In this document: positions 22,694 through 31,827 of the stretch, in pieces
How the letters are laid out: each line of letters starts with the position of its first letter
Numbering within the stretch: position 1 is the stretch's first letter
NCBI GenBank assembly: GCA_963769845.1
Contig: CAVYNL010000019.1
Coordinates: forward strand, 1-64,000
DNA length: 64,000 bases
From: JBGQMW01 sp963769845
GTDB lineage: Archaea > Thermoproteota > Bathyarchaeia > Bathyarchaeales > Bathycorpusculaceae
Direction of reading: 5' to 3'
Program-made: the position numbers and the translations under genes
The notes under the pieces: generated by a model
What the model saw: the letters and a program-made list of their open reading frames with translations, nothing else
What the model was told of the DNA's origin: nothing
The model's database searches: none

Positions 22694-25582
22694 CTATTTT
22701 GTGTATTTTCTGGTGAACCATTTTCTGGTTTCTTCCGCGAATACCACTATGCAGGCAAGAATCGCGAGGAACGCCCAGTCCAGCAGTCCGAGTCCAGTGG
22801 TCTGGAATACCGACTGCATGAAAGGCACGTAGACCAACGCTGAGATTATGGAGATCTGCGCGGCTATGCCCACCCAGATCCACTTGTTACTCTTGATGCT
22901 TGTCTTGAACAGGGAAACCTTGTTCGTTCTGCTGGCCAGAACGTTGCCTACTTGGGCGATCACTATTCCCGCGAAAGTCATCGTCGTTCCCTTTCTGTAA
23001 AGAGTGTCAGCGATGCCGGTTCCGAATTGCCAGCCTCCGCTCACCCAAACAGTTATACAGCCCAGTACCGCGCCCGTGGCGATTATCGCGCCTACGTACA
23101 GCGAACGGAAGAAAACCCTAGAATTGAACAGGCGTTCCTTGATGCTCCGCGGCATCTCCGACATTATACCCGGCTCGGGCGGCTCACGGCTCAACGCCAA
23201 AGACGGGATGACGTCGATCCCCAGGTCGATGGCCAGCACTTGTATAACGAGCAGCGGCAAAGGTATTCCGAGAACTATGTACAAGACATACGGAATAAGC
23301 TCAGCCCAATTGTGCGCGAAGACATAGACTATGAATTTTCGAAGGTTCTCGTATATCGTGCGCCCCGACTCGACGGCTTTAACGATCGACGCGAAACTGT
23401 CGTCGAGGAGAACCATGTCCGCAGCTTCCCTCGCAACGTCCGTCCCTGAAACGCCCATGGCCACACCTATGTCGGCTTCCCGCAGCGAGGGCGCATCGTT
23501 CGCCCCGTCGCCTGTTACCGCCACGATCTCACCGTGCTGCTTCAGAGCCGTGACTATGCGCAGCTTCTGCTCAGGCGAGACCCGGGCGAAGATAACATCC
23601 TGCGTTCTAACTTCCTCAGCGATCTGGTCATCCCCAAGACCGTCAAGGTCGACACCGCGGATTATCCGGCACTTCTCCGGCTCCACTATGCCCACCTCCT
23701 CGGCTATGGCCTGCGCAGTCGGACCGTAATCACCCGTGATTATGGCAATCTTGATTCCAGCCTGTTTCGCCACGGCCACCGCCTGTTTGACTTCGGGCCG
23801 CGGAGGGTCTTTCATGCCCGCGAGCCCCACAAAGACCATGCCGCTCTCAACTTCCTTCTCCTTGTAGGAACACTCCGCTGGCAGTTCCTTGTAGGCAACG
23901 GCTATCACTCGCAGACCTCGGTTCGCGAACTCGCGGATCTTCGCCTCAACAGCCTCAAGGTTCTCAGGAGTCAATCCCTCCACCTTGTTCTTGACGATTA
24001 TTCGGTCACATATTGACAGGATGCTGCGAGGTCCGCCCTTCGTGAACGCAAATTCGTGTCCCTCAATCCTGTGAAGAGTCGTCATCCTCTTCCTCTTCGA
24101 ATCAAACGGCAACACTCGAAACATCGGCCTTTCAACGAGAAGGCCCTGTACGCTCAAGCCATGCTTCAACGCGGCCACGAGCAGCGCGCCGTCTGTCGGG
24201 TCTCCGACGATGCTCCAAGACTTGTTCCTGTCCGATGGGGCTTCAACCTTGGCACTGTTACAGAGAGCGGAAATCTCGAGAAGCTTTTCAACCGCACGAA
24301 ACTCTTCTTCCTTCAAAGCTTGACCTTCGCACGTGAACTTTCCCACGGGGTCGTAGCCGACACCTGAGACCTCAACGACTTTGTCGTGAACCCAGATCCT
24401 TTCAACGGTCATTTCACCCTTCGTAATCGTTCCCGTCTTGTCTGTGCAGATAACCGTGACACTGCCGAGCGTCTGAACGGCAGATAGCTTTTTGACAAGA
24501 ACGTTTTCTTTGACCATTTTGAGAACGTTGATTGCCAAGGCGCTCGACACGGTGACCTGCAAGCCTTCGGGAACGCAACACACCATGACGCCTATCATGA
24601 AGAGAATGCTCGCGTAAAGGCTCACGTGAAGCCAAACATTGCTTACAACGAAGAATATGACGCCCACTGTTATGGCAACGATGAAATCGTACTTCGCCGT
24701 GTACGCGATTTCTTTCTGAAGCGGACTGGGCTCATCGGCTATCTGCTGCGTCAGACTGGCTATCTGTCCGAACTTGGTTTTCATACCCGTGTTAACAACG
24801 ATCGCCCTGCCTTGGCCCTTGGCGACGCTTGTACTCATGAAAACCATGCTGGACGCATCCAAGTACTTCGCGTCCACAACCGCCACAGGTTCGGTCGTTC
24901 GAGGCTGCGGTTCAGACTCGCCCGTAAGCGGCACGTTGTTCGTCCACAAGTCATAAGCATCAATCAACCGTGCGTCTGCCGGAACTCGGTCTCCGTCTTC
25001 CAGAACGATTATGTCGCCCGGAACAAGGTTCCTGACAAGAATCTTCTTGAGCTCCCCGTCTCGAATGACTTTGGCGTACTCGGGCATCCAGCTCTTCAGA
25101 GTCTCCATAGCTTTCTCCGCGCGCCACTCCTGGAAAAGGCTGAACACCGCGTTGATCAACACAACAGCAAGTATGGTAACGCTCATGGTCATAGTATCGA
25201 CGAATGCGGCAAGCAAGGCCGCGATGAGAAGCAGAATCCCGAACAGGTCCTTGAGCTGTATCAGAAACTTGTAAGCAACCGGTGTGCGTTTCTTCTCAAG
25301 CAATACGTTCGGGCCGTACTTGGCAAGCCGCACTTCAGCCTCTTGACTGCTCAACCCCTTCGCTGAGGTTTGCAGAGACTCGAAAACTTCTTTGACATGC
25401 AGGCTTGCAGCGTCCTTCAACAAAATCCCTTCTGCCCAAAAAACTCTATGCAGTTTTGAGCCTAGAACCCTCTTGGAAAGACTTTCTGATTCATGCCTTC
25501 CGCTTGAGAAACAGCAACAAGAACTATGCTCGTCCGCCTGTACGTTTTTTCTATGTTGAACATATGAACCATCTGTCGACAC
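22694..25582 (-). CDS. P2-type cation-transporting ATPase
   Basis: Up to 962 residues; a large P2-type ATPase like bacterial and archaeal calcium or related cation pumps. The cation-ATPase N-terminal region covers about 60-110, the dephosphorylation loop TGES is at 220-223, the helix-4 ion-site motif CCVPEGL near 338, the phosphorylated Asp in CTDKTGTITKG at 381, FTKGGPRSILSICD in the nucleotide-binding domain, and VTGDGANDAPSLREADIG in the P domain. About ten membrane helices. GTG 25582 is preceded by GAAGGG, but family homology begins only near residue 55, so TTG 25423 (also with GAAGGG upstream) is a serious alternative. Ion specificity is uncertain. Confidence 0.93.
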   Translation of the reverse strand: MSTDGSYVQHRKNVQADEHSSCCCFSSGRHESESLSKRVLGSKLHRVFWAEGILLKDAASLHVKEVFESLQTSAKGLSSQEAEVRLAKYGPNVLLEKKRTPVAYKFLIQLKDLFGILLLIAALLAAFVDTMTMSVTILAVVLINAVFSLFQEWRAEKAMETLKSWMPEYAKVIRDGELKKILVRNLVPGDIIVLEDGDRVPADARLIDAYDLWTNNVPLTGESEPQPRTTEPVAVVDAKYLDASSMVFMSTSVAKGQGRAIVVNTGMKTKFGQIASLTQQIADEPSPLQKEIAYTAKYDFIVAITVGVIFFVVSNVWLHVSLYASILFMIGVMVCCVPEGLQVTVSSALAINVLKMVKENVLVKKLSAVQTLGSVTVICTDKTGTITKGEMTVERIWVHDKVVEVSGVGYDPVGKFTCEGQALKEEEFRAVEKLLEISALCNSAKVEAPSDRNKSWSIVGDPTDGALLVAALKHGLSVQGLLVERPMFRVLPFDSKRKRMTTLHRIEGHEFAFTKGGPRSILSICDRIIVKNKVEGLTPENLEAVEAKIREFANRGLRVIAVAYKELPAECSYKEKEVESGMVFVGLAGMKDPPRPEVKQAVAVAKQAGIKIAIITGDYGPTAQAIAEEVGIVEPEKCRIIRGVDLDGLGDDQIAEEVRTQDVIFARVSPEQKLRIVTALKQHGEIVAVTGDGANDAPSLREADIGVAMGVSGTDVAREAADMVLLDDSFASIVKAVESGRTIYENLRKFIVYVFAHNWAELIPYVLYIVLGIPLPLLVIQVLAIDLGIDVIPSLALSREPPEPGIMSEMPRSIKERLFNSRVFFRSLYVGAIIATGAVLGCITVWVSGGWQFGTGIADTLYRKGTTMTFAGIVIAQVGNVLASRTNKVSLFKTSIKSNKWIWVGIAAQISIISALVYVPFMQSVFQTTGLGLLDWAFLAILACIVVFAEETRKWFTRKYTK

Positions 25583-25779
25583 ATGACCCTTCTACCATAA
25601 CCTAGAAAGGGCTTTTTCTGTCGACTTTCGACGTTTTGCTCTCTAGAGTGACATGGACCTGAATTTAAACTCATCGGAATGGTTCTTACATTTTAGGTTA
25701 AACAAGTCTTAAATCCTGAAACGTTCAACCATGCTCTTTACGGAAGTGGTCCCTTACGAGTGAAAAGCACACGTTCTTC

Positions 25780-26211
25780 ATGATGATCCAAGACAGGTGG
25801 TGGAAAGAGTTCCTCCGCCGCCAAAGAGAAGGAAGGAAAACACACGCATACATACTCCGCGGAGCAGCACCTCCCAAAACCGCACAGCGCATACTGTTCT
25901 ACGTGACCAAACCCGTCGCAAAGCTCGCAGGCCATGCCGACTTCATCGAAAGAAAAGTCGGAACCCCAGAAGCCCTTTGGCAGGAAAACGGTGAAGAATC
26001 CGTCCTAAGCTCAAAGGCAAAGTATGACAGTTTCATCGAGGGCTCTGACAGAGTGTCCTTCGTCAGGTTCAAGAATCTGCAGGAAGCAGTCAGACCCGCC
26101 CCGCTCGACGAGGTTCTCATGTTCTTCGGTGTCAGAAGACTATCCAGAAAAGGCTTCTACATGGACAAGAACACGGCAGACAGGCTTGTCGCCTTGATGA
26201 ACCAAGCATGA
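25780..26211 (+). CDS. Small PUA/ASCH-like protein (possibly DUF365)
   Basis: 143 residues. Blocks are WWKEFLRRQREGRKTHAYIL, RILFYVTKPVAKLAGHADF, ERKVGTPEALWQ, GSDRVSFVRFKNLQEAVRPA and RRLSRKGFYMDKNTADRLV. The beta-rich centre with KPVAKLAGHADFIERKVG recalls ASCH/PUA-like domains that bind RNA, and the overall pattern fits the archaeal DUF365 family as I remember it. An RNA-linked role is inference. ATG 25780 or ATG 25783 could start it. Divergent from the P-type ATPase. Confidence 0.6.
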   Translation: MMIQDRWWKEFLRRQREGRKTHAYILRGAAPPKTAQRILFYVTKPVAKLAGHADFIERKVGTPEALWQENGEESVLSSKAKYDSFIEGSDRVSFVRFKNLQEAVRPAPLDEVLMFFGVRRLSRKGFYMDKNTADRLVALMNQA

Positions 26212-26368
26212 CAAAAACGGAAATGGCCAAGCTCAGCGGCTCAGACGCAAAACCGCGAAGCGTTTGTCAAGAAAATGCTATTTGGGATAATGTGCAGGTT
26301 CTGCTGACTCCCTGGGGGCCTAGTCTAAGAAAGGGTTGAGTGTTAACGGGCGAGGCCTTTGCGGTGGT

Positions 26369-26698
26369 TTACATGACAGAATTCCATATGTTCATCGAGT
26401 ATGTGCCAGGCAGTACACAGGCAGTAAACTCCGACATGATTTTCTTGGTGAATTCCTCCTGTCCATGAAAAGTCCTGTGCATGAACTTCTCAAAGTCCGC
26501 CAAGCTCTCAAACTCGCTCATTTCGACATATCCGCCCGAGTTGCCGCCAATCATCTGAGAGAACAGTTTCCATGACTTCAGCTCTTTACACTTCTCTTTG
26601 TTCTTCTTGATATATGCGGCCCATTTCTTCATGATTGACCTGCACTCCTCCTGCTTTTCTGGTTTTATGACGTATGTTTCTACGTTGAAAACCGTCAT
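26369..26698 (-). CDS. Dimeric alpha/beta-barrel (ABM/NIPSNAP-like) protein
   Basis: 109 residues with a ferredoxin-like alpha/beta fold: MTVFNVETYVIKPEKQEECR, SWKLFSQMIGGNSGGYVEMS and FESLADFEKFMHRTFHGQEE. The alternation of a strand with a Tyr-x-Val pattern, a charged helix and GGYVEMSEFESLADFEKF is typical of ABM or NIPSNAP-like domains. They are monooxygenases, heme-binding proteins or of unknown role; nothing here decides. ATG 26698 follows GAGTGATAG. Isolated gene. Confidence 0.6.
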   Translation of the reverse strand: MTVFNVETYVIKPEKQEECRSIMKKWAAYIKKNKEKCKELKSWKLFSQMIGGNSGGYVEMSEFESLADFEKFMHRTFHGQEEFTKKIMSEFTACVLPGTYSMNIWNSVM

Positions 26699-27017
26699 TC
26701 TATCACTCTCTTTTCTCCTACTATGCCATTTCAAGCAGCATAAATGATTTCAGGAAAGTCTCCCATAATTCAAGTCCCGAAGAGCCAACAGAACAGATTT
26801 AGGAAATCTCAAACCGCCTTATTCAACAGACCTCTCTAGGACTCAACTACGTCCCCAAGAGTTACCAGAACCATGCCGCAAAAAGTTAATAGGTCAGGTC
26901 TTTTACTTCCATGTAGCCCATTCATAGGCGGCGAAGATTCGAAATGCTTCAAGTTGAAACTCGAAACGTTATTCGCAGCGTTATAGTCGCGTTTTCTAGT
27001 GTAGAGAAGGCCTAGTT
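26699..27017. other. Upstream region of the EF-2 gene
   Basis: 320 bases without a gene. A TATA-like GTTATAGTC at about 26979-26988 and a purine-rich GAGAAGG at 27004-27010 precede the EF-2 start. An AT stretch AAAGTTAATAGG near 26882 could be an additional promoter. No structure is obvious. Confidence 0.35.
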
Positions 27018-29234
27018 ATGGTAAAGTACAGACAGGTTGAAGAAATTCAGAAACTCATGAATTATCCCGTGATGATCAGGAACACGAGCATCATCGCCCA
27101 TGTTGACCATGGGAAGACGACACTGTCAGACAGTCTCCTCGCCGCCGCCGGAATAATCAGCGAGCAAAGAGCCGGACAGCAGCTCGCCCTCGACTCTTGG
27201 GAGCTTGAGCAGAAGAGGCAGATGACCGTTTTCGCCTCGAACATCAGCCTGGCACACACATACAAGGAGAAAGACTACCTCATCAACCTCATCGACACGC
27301 CAGGCCACATCGACTTTAGCGGCGCAGTCACAAGAAGCCTGCGAGCCGTAGACGGGGCGCTCGTCGTCGTTGACGCTGTCGAGGGCCCGATGACCCAGAC
27401 CGAAACGGTCCTGATGCAAGCCCTGCGAGAACGGGTCAAGCCGATCCTGTTCATAAACAAGGTCGACAGACTCATAAAAGAAATCAAACTCACACCCGAA
27501 GAGATTCAGCGCAAGTTCGGAAAAATCATTCTCAGAGTCAACAACCTCATTGAAAAGTATGCTCCGGCCGAACACAAGAAGGACTGGCAAGTCAAGGTGG
27601 AGAACGGCAGCGTGGCCTTCGGTTCAGCACTACACAAGTGGGGCCTGAACCTCCCACACATGAAAGCCAAAGGCATAACCTTCGCCGACATCATCGACGC
27701 CTACACAGGCGAGCATGAAGAGATCGACCGAAAAGTCGACGCCCTAAGCAAGAAAGCGCCGCTCCATGAGCCGGTACTGGACATGTTCGTTGAACAATTA
27801 CCTAACCCGCTGGAGGCTCAACCGTACAGGCAAACCCAGATTTGGCCAGGCGACCCGACCAGTGCCGTGGGCAAAGGCATGGCAAAGGTCGACCCGAACG
27901 GTCCGCTCCTCATGTGCATTTCCACGATTGAGGTTGACACTCACAGCGGAGTCGTAGCCATCGGACGCGTGTTCAGCGGCACCGTTGAGAAAGGAAAAGT
28001 TGTTCAGCTCATAACCAGCAGACAGAAAGGAACAATCCAGCAGGTTTACATGAGCATGGCCGCGGACAGAGTCATAATCGACAAAGTCCCCGCAGGAAAC
28101 ATCGCCGCACTCTCAGGGCTACCCTCGATACACGTGGGCGAAACCGTCGCAGAGGAAGGCTCAGACACACACGCGTTTGAAGGACTCAAGTACGTCTCAG
28201 ACCCAGTCGTAACCGTCGCAGTCGAGCCCGCAGACGTGAAAGACCTGCCCCTGTTCGACAAGGTCATGCACAAGCTCACGACCGAAGACCCCAACCTGAA
28301 GTTTCTGATTAACAAAGAAAGCGGCGAATATCTGCTGAGCGGAATGGGCGAACTGCACCTCGAAATCACAGCATACCGAATGCAGGAAGCAAACCTGAAA
28401 GTCAAGATCAGCAAGCCGATCGTGATCTACCGCGAAACAATAATCCACGACTACGCGGGTCCAGCGATAATGGGCAAAAGCCCCAACAAACACAACAAGC
28501 TTTGGGTAACGATACAGAAACTGCCCGACGAAGTTATCGAAGCCATAAAGACTGGAAAAATCAGTGAGATGCAGACACGTGAAGAAAGACAGAAAATCCT
28601 GAAAGGTTTCGGCTGGGAAACCGACGATGCACGCAACGTTGTAGCCATCGAAGAGAACAACATCTTGGTCAACAGGATCAAAGGAAGACAGTACGTCGAC
28701 GAGATCATGGACCACATAAAATCCGGATTCCGCGAAGCCGTGTTCACATGCGTTCTCGCGAAAGAACCAGCCTACGGACTTAAAGTGAACTTGGAAGATG
28801 TCACCGTCCACGACGACCCAGCGCACCGTGGACCAGCACAGATACTGCCAATGACGTGGCGACCGATCTGGTGCGCGTTCCTGCTGAGCGACCCGAAAAT
28901 GCTGGAACCACTGATAAGCTTCGAATGCAAAGTCCCCAACGAGTACGTCAGCAACGTCATCGCAATCGTGCAGAAACGCCGAGGCAAGATCCTGGACATG
29001 ATCAACGAAGAAGAAATGATAGTCGTCAAAGCAGAAATGCCCGTCTCAGAATCATTCGGCCTAGCAGACGAACTTCGGTCATCAACACAGGGCAGAGCAT
29101 TCTGGGCCACACAGTTCAGCAGGTGGTCACCCGTACCAGAACAGATGCAGGCAGAAATAATAAAGCAGATACGCGAACGCAGGGGCCTATCGCCAACGCC
29201 GCCGAGAGCACAAGAATTCTTCGAAGACGCATAA
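27018..29234 (+). CDS. fusA: Translation elongation factor EF-2
   Basis: 738 residues, the full archaeal length. GTPase motifs are AHVDHGKTTLSDSLL (G1, about 28-42), DSWELEQKRQMTV (switch I), LINLIDTPGHIDF (G3) and LFINKVDRL (G4). Domain II onward follows with TIEVDTHSGVVAIGRVFSG, and domain IV carries DDPAHRGPAQILPMTWRP with the histidine that becomes diphthamide. It moves tRNAs on the ribosome. Start ATG 27018 follows GAGAAGG. An upstream 320-base non-coding region and no ribosomal gene neighbours are seen. Confidence 0.98.
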   Translation: MVKYRQVEEIQKLMNYPVMIRNTSIIAHVDHGKTTLSDSLLAAAGIISEQRAGQQLALDSWELEQKRQMTVFASNISLAHTYKEKDYLINLIDTPGHIDFSGAVTRSLRAVDGALVVVDAVEGPMTQTETVLMQALRERVKPILFINKVDRLIKEIKLTPEEIQRKFGKIILRVNNLIEKYAPAEHKKDWQVKVENGSVAFGSALHKWGLNLPHMKAKGITFADIIDAYTGEHEEIDRKVDALSKKAPLHEPVLDMFVEQLPNPLEAQPYRQTQIWPGDPTSAVGKGMAKVDPNGPLLMCISTIEVDTHSGVVAIGRVFSGTVEKGKVVQLITSRQKGTIQQVYMSMAADRVIIDKVPAGNIAALSGLPSIHVGETVAEEGSDTHAFEGLKYVSDPVVTVAVEPADVKDLPLFDKVMHKLTTEDPNLKFLINKESGEYLLSGMGELHLEITAYRMQEANLKVKISKPIVIYRETIIHDYAGPAIMGKSPNKHNKLWVTIQKLPDEVIEAIKTGKISEMQTREERQKILKGFGWETDDARNVVAIEENNILVNRIKGRQYVDEIMDHIKSGFREAVFTCVLAKEPAYGLKVNLEDVTVHDDPAHRGPAQILPMTWRPIWCAFLLSDPKMLEPLISFECKVPNEYVSNVIAIVQKRRGKILDMINEEEMIVVKAEMPVSESFGLADELRSSTQGRAFWATQFSRWSPVPEQMQAEIIKQIRERRGLSPTPPRAQEFFEDA

Positions 29235-29420
29235 ACAAAGCAACAGGCGAACACTGGAAAACACCAGCCCTCGCCAAACCATCCTTTTCATTTTCACTCT
29301 TTCCTAGCAAGCTTTAAGGATTCTCGAAGTCATACATGCTTTCCAAAGCATGATCCTCAGCACGTCTGTCAAGCGCGTTCAGGCGGACTGAACATCAAAT
29401 AGCAGGCCTCGGGTGTGACA

Positions 29421-29693
29421 ATGGTTAACTTTGCGATTCTTGTCGTTCCGCTCGTTGCGGGAATTCTGGCAGGCTATGCCTTGCGGAAAAGATGGCACGC
29501 TGACCTGAGCAAGGCCACGTTTGCTATAATCATCGTCCTGATTTTCTCACTTGGCTATAGCATAGGCTCCAACAACGATGTCCTCAGTTCTCTGCCAAGA
29601 GTCGGCTGGAACGCCCTCTTTATGGCTTCATTGGCGATTGTGTTCAGCATTGCCCTCGTTGAATTGGTCAGGAGAAAGGTGAAGCTGGCATGA
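29421..29693 (+). CDS. LysO-type transporter, N-terminal half as separate gene
   Basis: 90 residues with three hydrophobic helices: MVNFAILVVPLVAGILAGYA, AIIIVLIFSLGYSIGS and a final LFMASLAIVFSIALVELV helix. It matches the N-terminal part of lysine exporter LysO (DUF340). Its TGA overlaps the ATG of the next gene by 4 bases, which holds the rest of the protein, so the two chains probably pair in the membrane. ATG 29421 is preferred to GTG 29415. In E. coli LysO is one chain of about 300 residues. Confidence 0.75.
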   Translation: MVNFAILVVPLVAGILAGYALRKRWHADLSKATFAIIIVLIFSLGYSIGSNNDVLSSLPRVGWNALFMASLAIVFSIALVELVRRKVKLA

Positions 29694-30325
29694 TAAAGCA
29701 CATACTGGCCGCACTCATCTTAGGCGTGACTGCTGGCTACTTGGTGAGCTATTCTGGCAACGTGAGCGCGAGCGGCTGGGTGGTCGATTATTTGTTCAAC
29801 GGCTCGCTCTTAGTGCTGCTGTTCGCGATGGGATTGTCTTTTGGGCTAGATGAGAAAGCAATGCACAAGCTGAGGCAGACTGGTTTGAGAATCTTGGTTA
29901 TTCCCTTCGCTGTGGTTCTAGGCAGCATTCTAGCGGGGCTGGTGAGCGGGTTGATCCTCAGACTGGACTTGTCTGCTTCGATGGCAGTGACCGCTGGCTA
30001 CGGCTGGTACACGCTGGACGGACCCATGGTCGGACAGATTTTCGGAGCAGAGTGGGGCGCAATGGGGTTTGCCGTGAATTTCATCAGAGAACTGCTCACC
30101 ATCGTGACGATCACTCTTGCGTTGAAGATTGGCAAATACGCTCCCATAGCTTCCGGAGGCGCCACCACAATGGACACGACTCTGCCAGTAATCGTGCGCT
30201 ACTGCGGTTCAGACGCGCTGATAATCGCGTTCTCAAGCGGTTTCACTCTGAGCCTGCTGGCACCATTCAGCATAATAACAGTGTCGACACTCGGACGAAC
30301 TCTGCTCAGCCTGATGTGCTTCTAG
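29690..30325 (+). CDS. lysO: LysO-type lysine exporter, main subunit
   Basis: 211 residues, about six helices. Diagnostic stretches are LLFAMGLSFGLDEKAM, the AGYGWYTLDGPMVGQIFGAE loop and the AVNFIRELLTIVTITLAL helix, ending PIASGGATTMDTTLPVIVRY, which is nearly invariant in LysO. LysO exports lysine and toxic analogues; in archaea the substrate is untested. It is translationally coupled to the preceding half-gene. The C-terminus ends at a short TLLSLMCF helix; the protein is complete. Confidence 0.85.
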   Translation: MIKHILAALILGVTAGYLVSYSGNVSASGWVVDYLFNGSLLVLLFAMGLSFGLDEKAMHKLRQTGLRILVIPFAVVLGSILAGLVSGLILRLDLSASMAVTAGYGWYTLDGPMVGQIFGAEWGAMGFAVNFIRELLTIVTITLALKIGKYAPIASGGATTMDTTLPVIVRYCGSDALIIAFSSGFTLSLLAPFSIITVSTLGRTLLSLMCF

Positions 30326-30432
30326 CTTTCCGCCCTGATCACGCGGTTGCAGTTCGCCAATCACCATAATAGCACGCAGGACTAGGTTAAAATACGTGTT
30401 CAACCAACAGAGATAATGAGAGAGGGTGAATC

Positions 30433-31323
30433 GTGCCTTGTTTGAAGGCTAGGAGGGAGTCTGCACTCCTTTCCACACTGCTTATGCTGTCCATGCTTGC
30501 AGCTTATGTTTTGCCATCATTCGCTGAGAGTCGAATACACATAAACGGCATCACTCCGTCCTCAGCGTACGCCAACGACGCCGTCAGCGTCTACGGAAGC
30601 GGGGCAACTCCCAACTCAACGGTCGTCGCTATGCTCGGCGTCCCTGCAAACCAGACCGTTTTCCTGGGAAACACCACTGGCCCGTGGATCTTCGTGGGCT
30701 CGGGCAATTTGACCCTCGGGTCGACATTCGCAGACGGGTCCGGAGACTGGGAGACAAGCTTCCTGATGCCGAATGTCTTTCCAGGGTACTACAGTGTCTA
30801 CGCACTGGACAACGAAAGCCTCACGAGCGACGTGACCAGCCTTCAGGTTCTCATGAACGTAACGGTAATACCCTCCGAACCCTGGACGAATGTCACATAT
30901 TTCCCCTGGAACATGACAATCTGGACTGCGAATACGACTGGTCTCCCTCTCCTGTTCTATCTCAACGGCACCGTGGCGCCGTCTTCTGGACCCCCTGGAA
31001 CGATCGTTACCATGCTGGGCAAGTCCGCTTCAGGCGGAGAAATCAGTGTGTACTTCGACAACGATCAAGTTGCCACGATTGTCGGTCAACTCGGAGACTG
31101 GAAAGCCTATTTCGTAATCCCCATCGTTTCAGCTGGAAACCACACGATCAGAGCCATAGACAATGAGGGAAGATGGATGACCATGGCTCCGTTCTACGTC
31201 ACCTCATCAGTCACCAGCTCCTCCATGTCTTCGCTAACCCTCTTCGGTCTGTTCGCCATCGTCACAGTTCCAGCGATAGTCTTTTTCATGTTGCTCGTAC
31301 TGTTCCGCAGAAAACGAAAATAG
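30433..31323 (+). CDS. Secreted membrane-anchored Ig-like domain protein
   Basis: 296 residues: signal peptide (SALLSTLLMLSMLAAYVLP), two Ig-like beta domains that each start with an INGITPSSAYANDAVSVYGS or LNGTVAPSSGPPGTIVTMLG pattern (IPT/TIG-like), several N-x-S/T sequons, and a C-terminal helix (FGLFAIVTVPAIVFFMLLV) with an RRKRK stop-transfer. It is probably a glycosylated cell-surface protein. GTG 30433 follows GAGAGGGTGA. I cannot assign a ligand. Standalone gene. Confidence 0.65.
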   Translation: MPCLKARRESALLSTLLMLSMLAAYVLPSFAESRIHINGITPSSAYANDAVSVYGSGATPNSTVVAMLGVPANQTVFLGNTTGPWIFVGSGNLTLGSTFADGSGDWETSFLMPNVFPGYYSVYALDNESLTSDVTSLQVLMNVTVIPSEPWTNVTYFPWNMTIWTANTTGLPLLFYLNGTVAPSSGPPGTIVTMLGKSASGGEISVYFDNDQVATIVGQLGDWKAYFVIPIVSAGNHTIRAIDNEGRWMTMAPFYVTSSVTSSSMSSLTLFGLFAIVTVPAIVFFMLLVLFRRKRK

Positions 31324-31382
31324 CAGGACAATCACAAACTGCTGGACACAGACAACACAACATGCAAAGCTGACATTCATGC

Positions 31383-31393
31383 GCTTATAAAGT
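31383..31393 (+). promoter_or_regulatory. TATA box of the TIGR04076 gene
   Basis: GCGCTTATAAAGTC (31381-31394) has a TATA core at 31385-31391. A start site about 25 bases on lies just before ATG 31424, which supports that start over the earlier in-frame 31397. Confidence 0.5.
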
Positions 31394-31423
31394 CGAATGA
31401 ATCTAATATCTTTCGTGCCTCAA

Positions 31424-31735
31424 ATGGTGAAGCTCCACAAGGTCAAGATAACCGTCGTGAAGCGCTTCAGCCCATCCGAAGTCTTCCCGAGAAGCCCAGT
31501 GACACCCGTCGCGCCGATGGGAGCATGCGAACTTCTCAAGGACAAACAAGAATTCATCGTTCAAGACATGAAAATGCCAAAGGGCTTCTGCACGTCTGCG
31601 TGGGTTTCGATCTACGGCAACGTACGCCTCCTAGCATTCGGCGGGAACCTTCCATGGTACAAAGAAAAAGGCATTGCCATCAACTGCTGCATCGACGGAC
31701 TGAGACCAGTAATATTCAGACTCGAACGCATCTAG
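31424..31735 (+). CDS. TIGR04076 family protein
   Basis: 103 residues. The pattern HKVKITVVKRFSPSEVFP, GACELLKDKQEFIVQDMKMP, FCTSAWVSIYGNVRLLAFGG and CCIDGLRPVIFRLERI is that of the small TIGR04076 family found in anaerobic bacteria and archaea. Cysteines (GAC, FCTSA, NCCIDG) may bind metal or a cofactor. The function is unknown. The first 9 codons of the longer frame lie in the promoter and are not used here. Confidence 0.8.
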   Translation: MVKLHKVKITVVKRFSPSEVFPRSPVTPVAPMGACELLKDKQEFIVQDMKMPKGFCTSAWVSIYGNVRLLAFGGNLPWYKEKGIAINCCIDGLRPVIFRLERI

Positions 31736-31827
31736 CACGCCCTGCAGCGCACTGGACCGAAGCTGTCCGTCCTCGAGCCAGCCCTTCCCCACTATTCTTA
31801 TAAATAAAAGCAAACGAGTTAACGCCC

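Noticed and set aside
24626..25366. 246-codon plus-strand frame opposite the P-type ATPase
   Set aside because: Antisense to conserved ATPase motifs; composition is Arg/His-rich as expected of a shadow.
28197..28826. 209-codon minus-strand frame within EF-2
   Set aside because: Val/Phe/Asp-rich antisense of a conserved gene with no start context.
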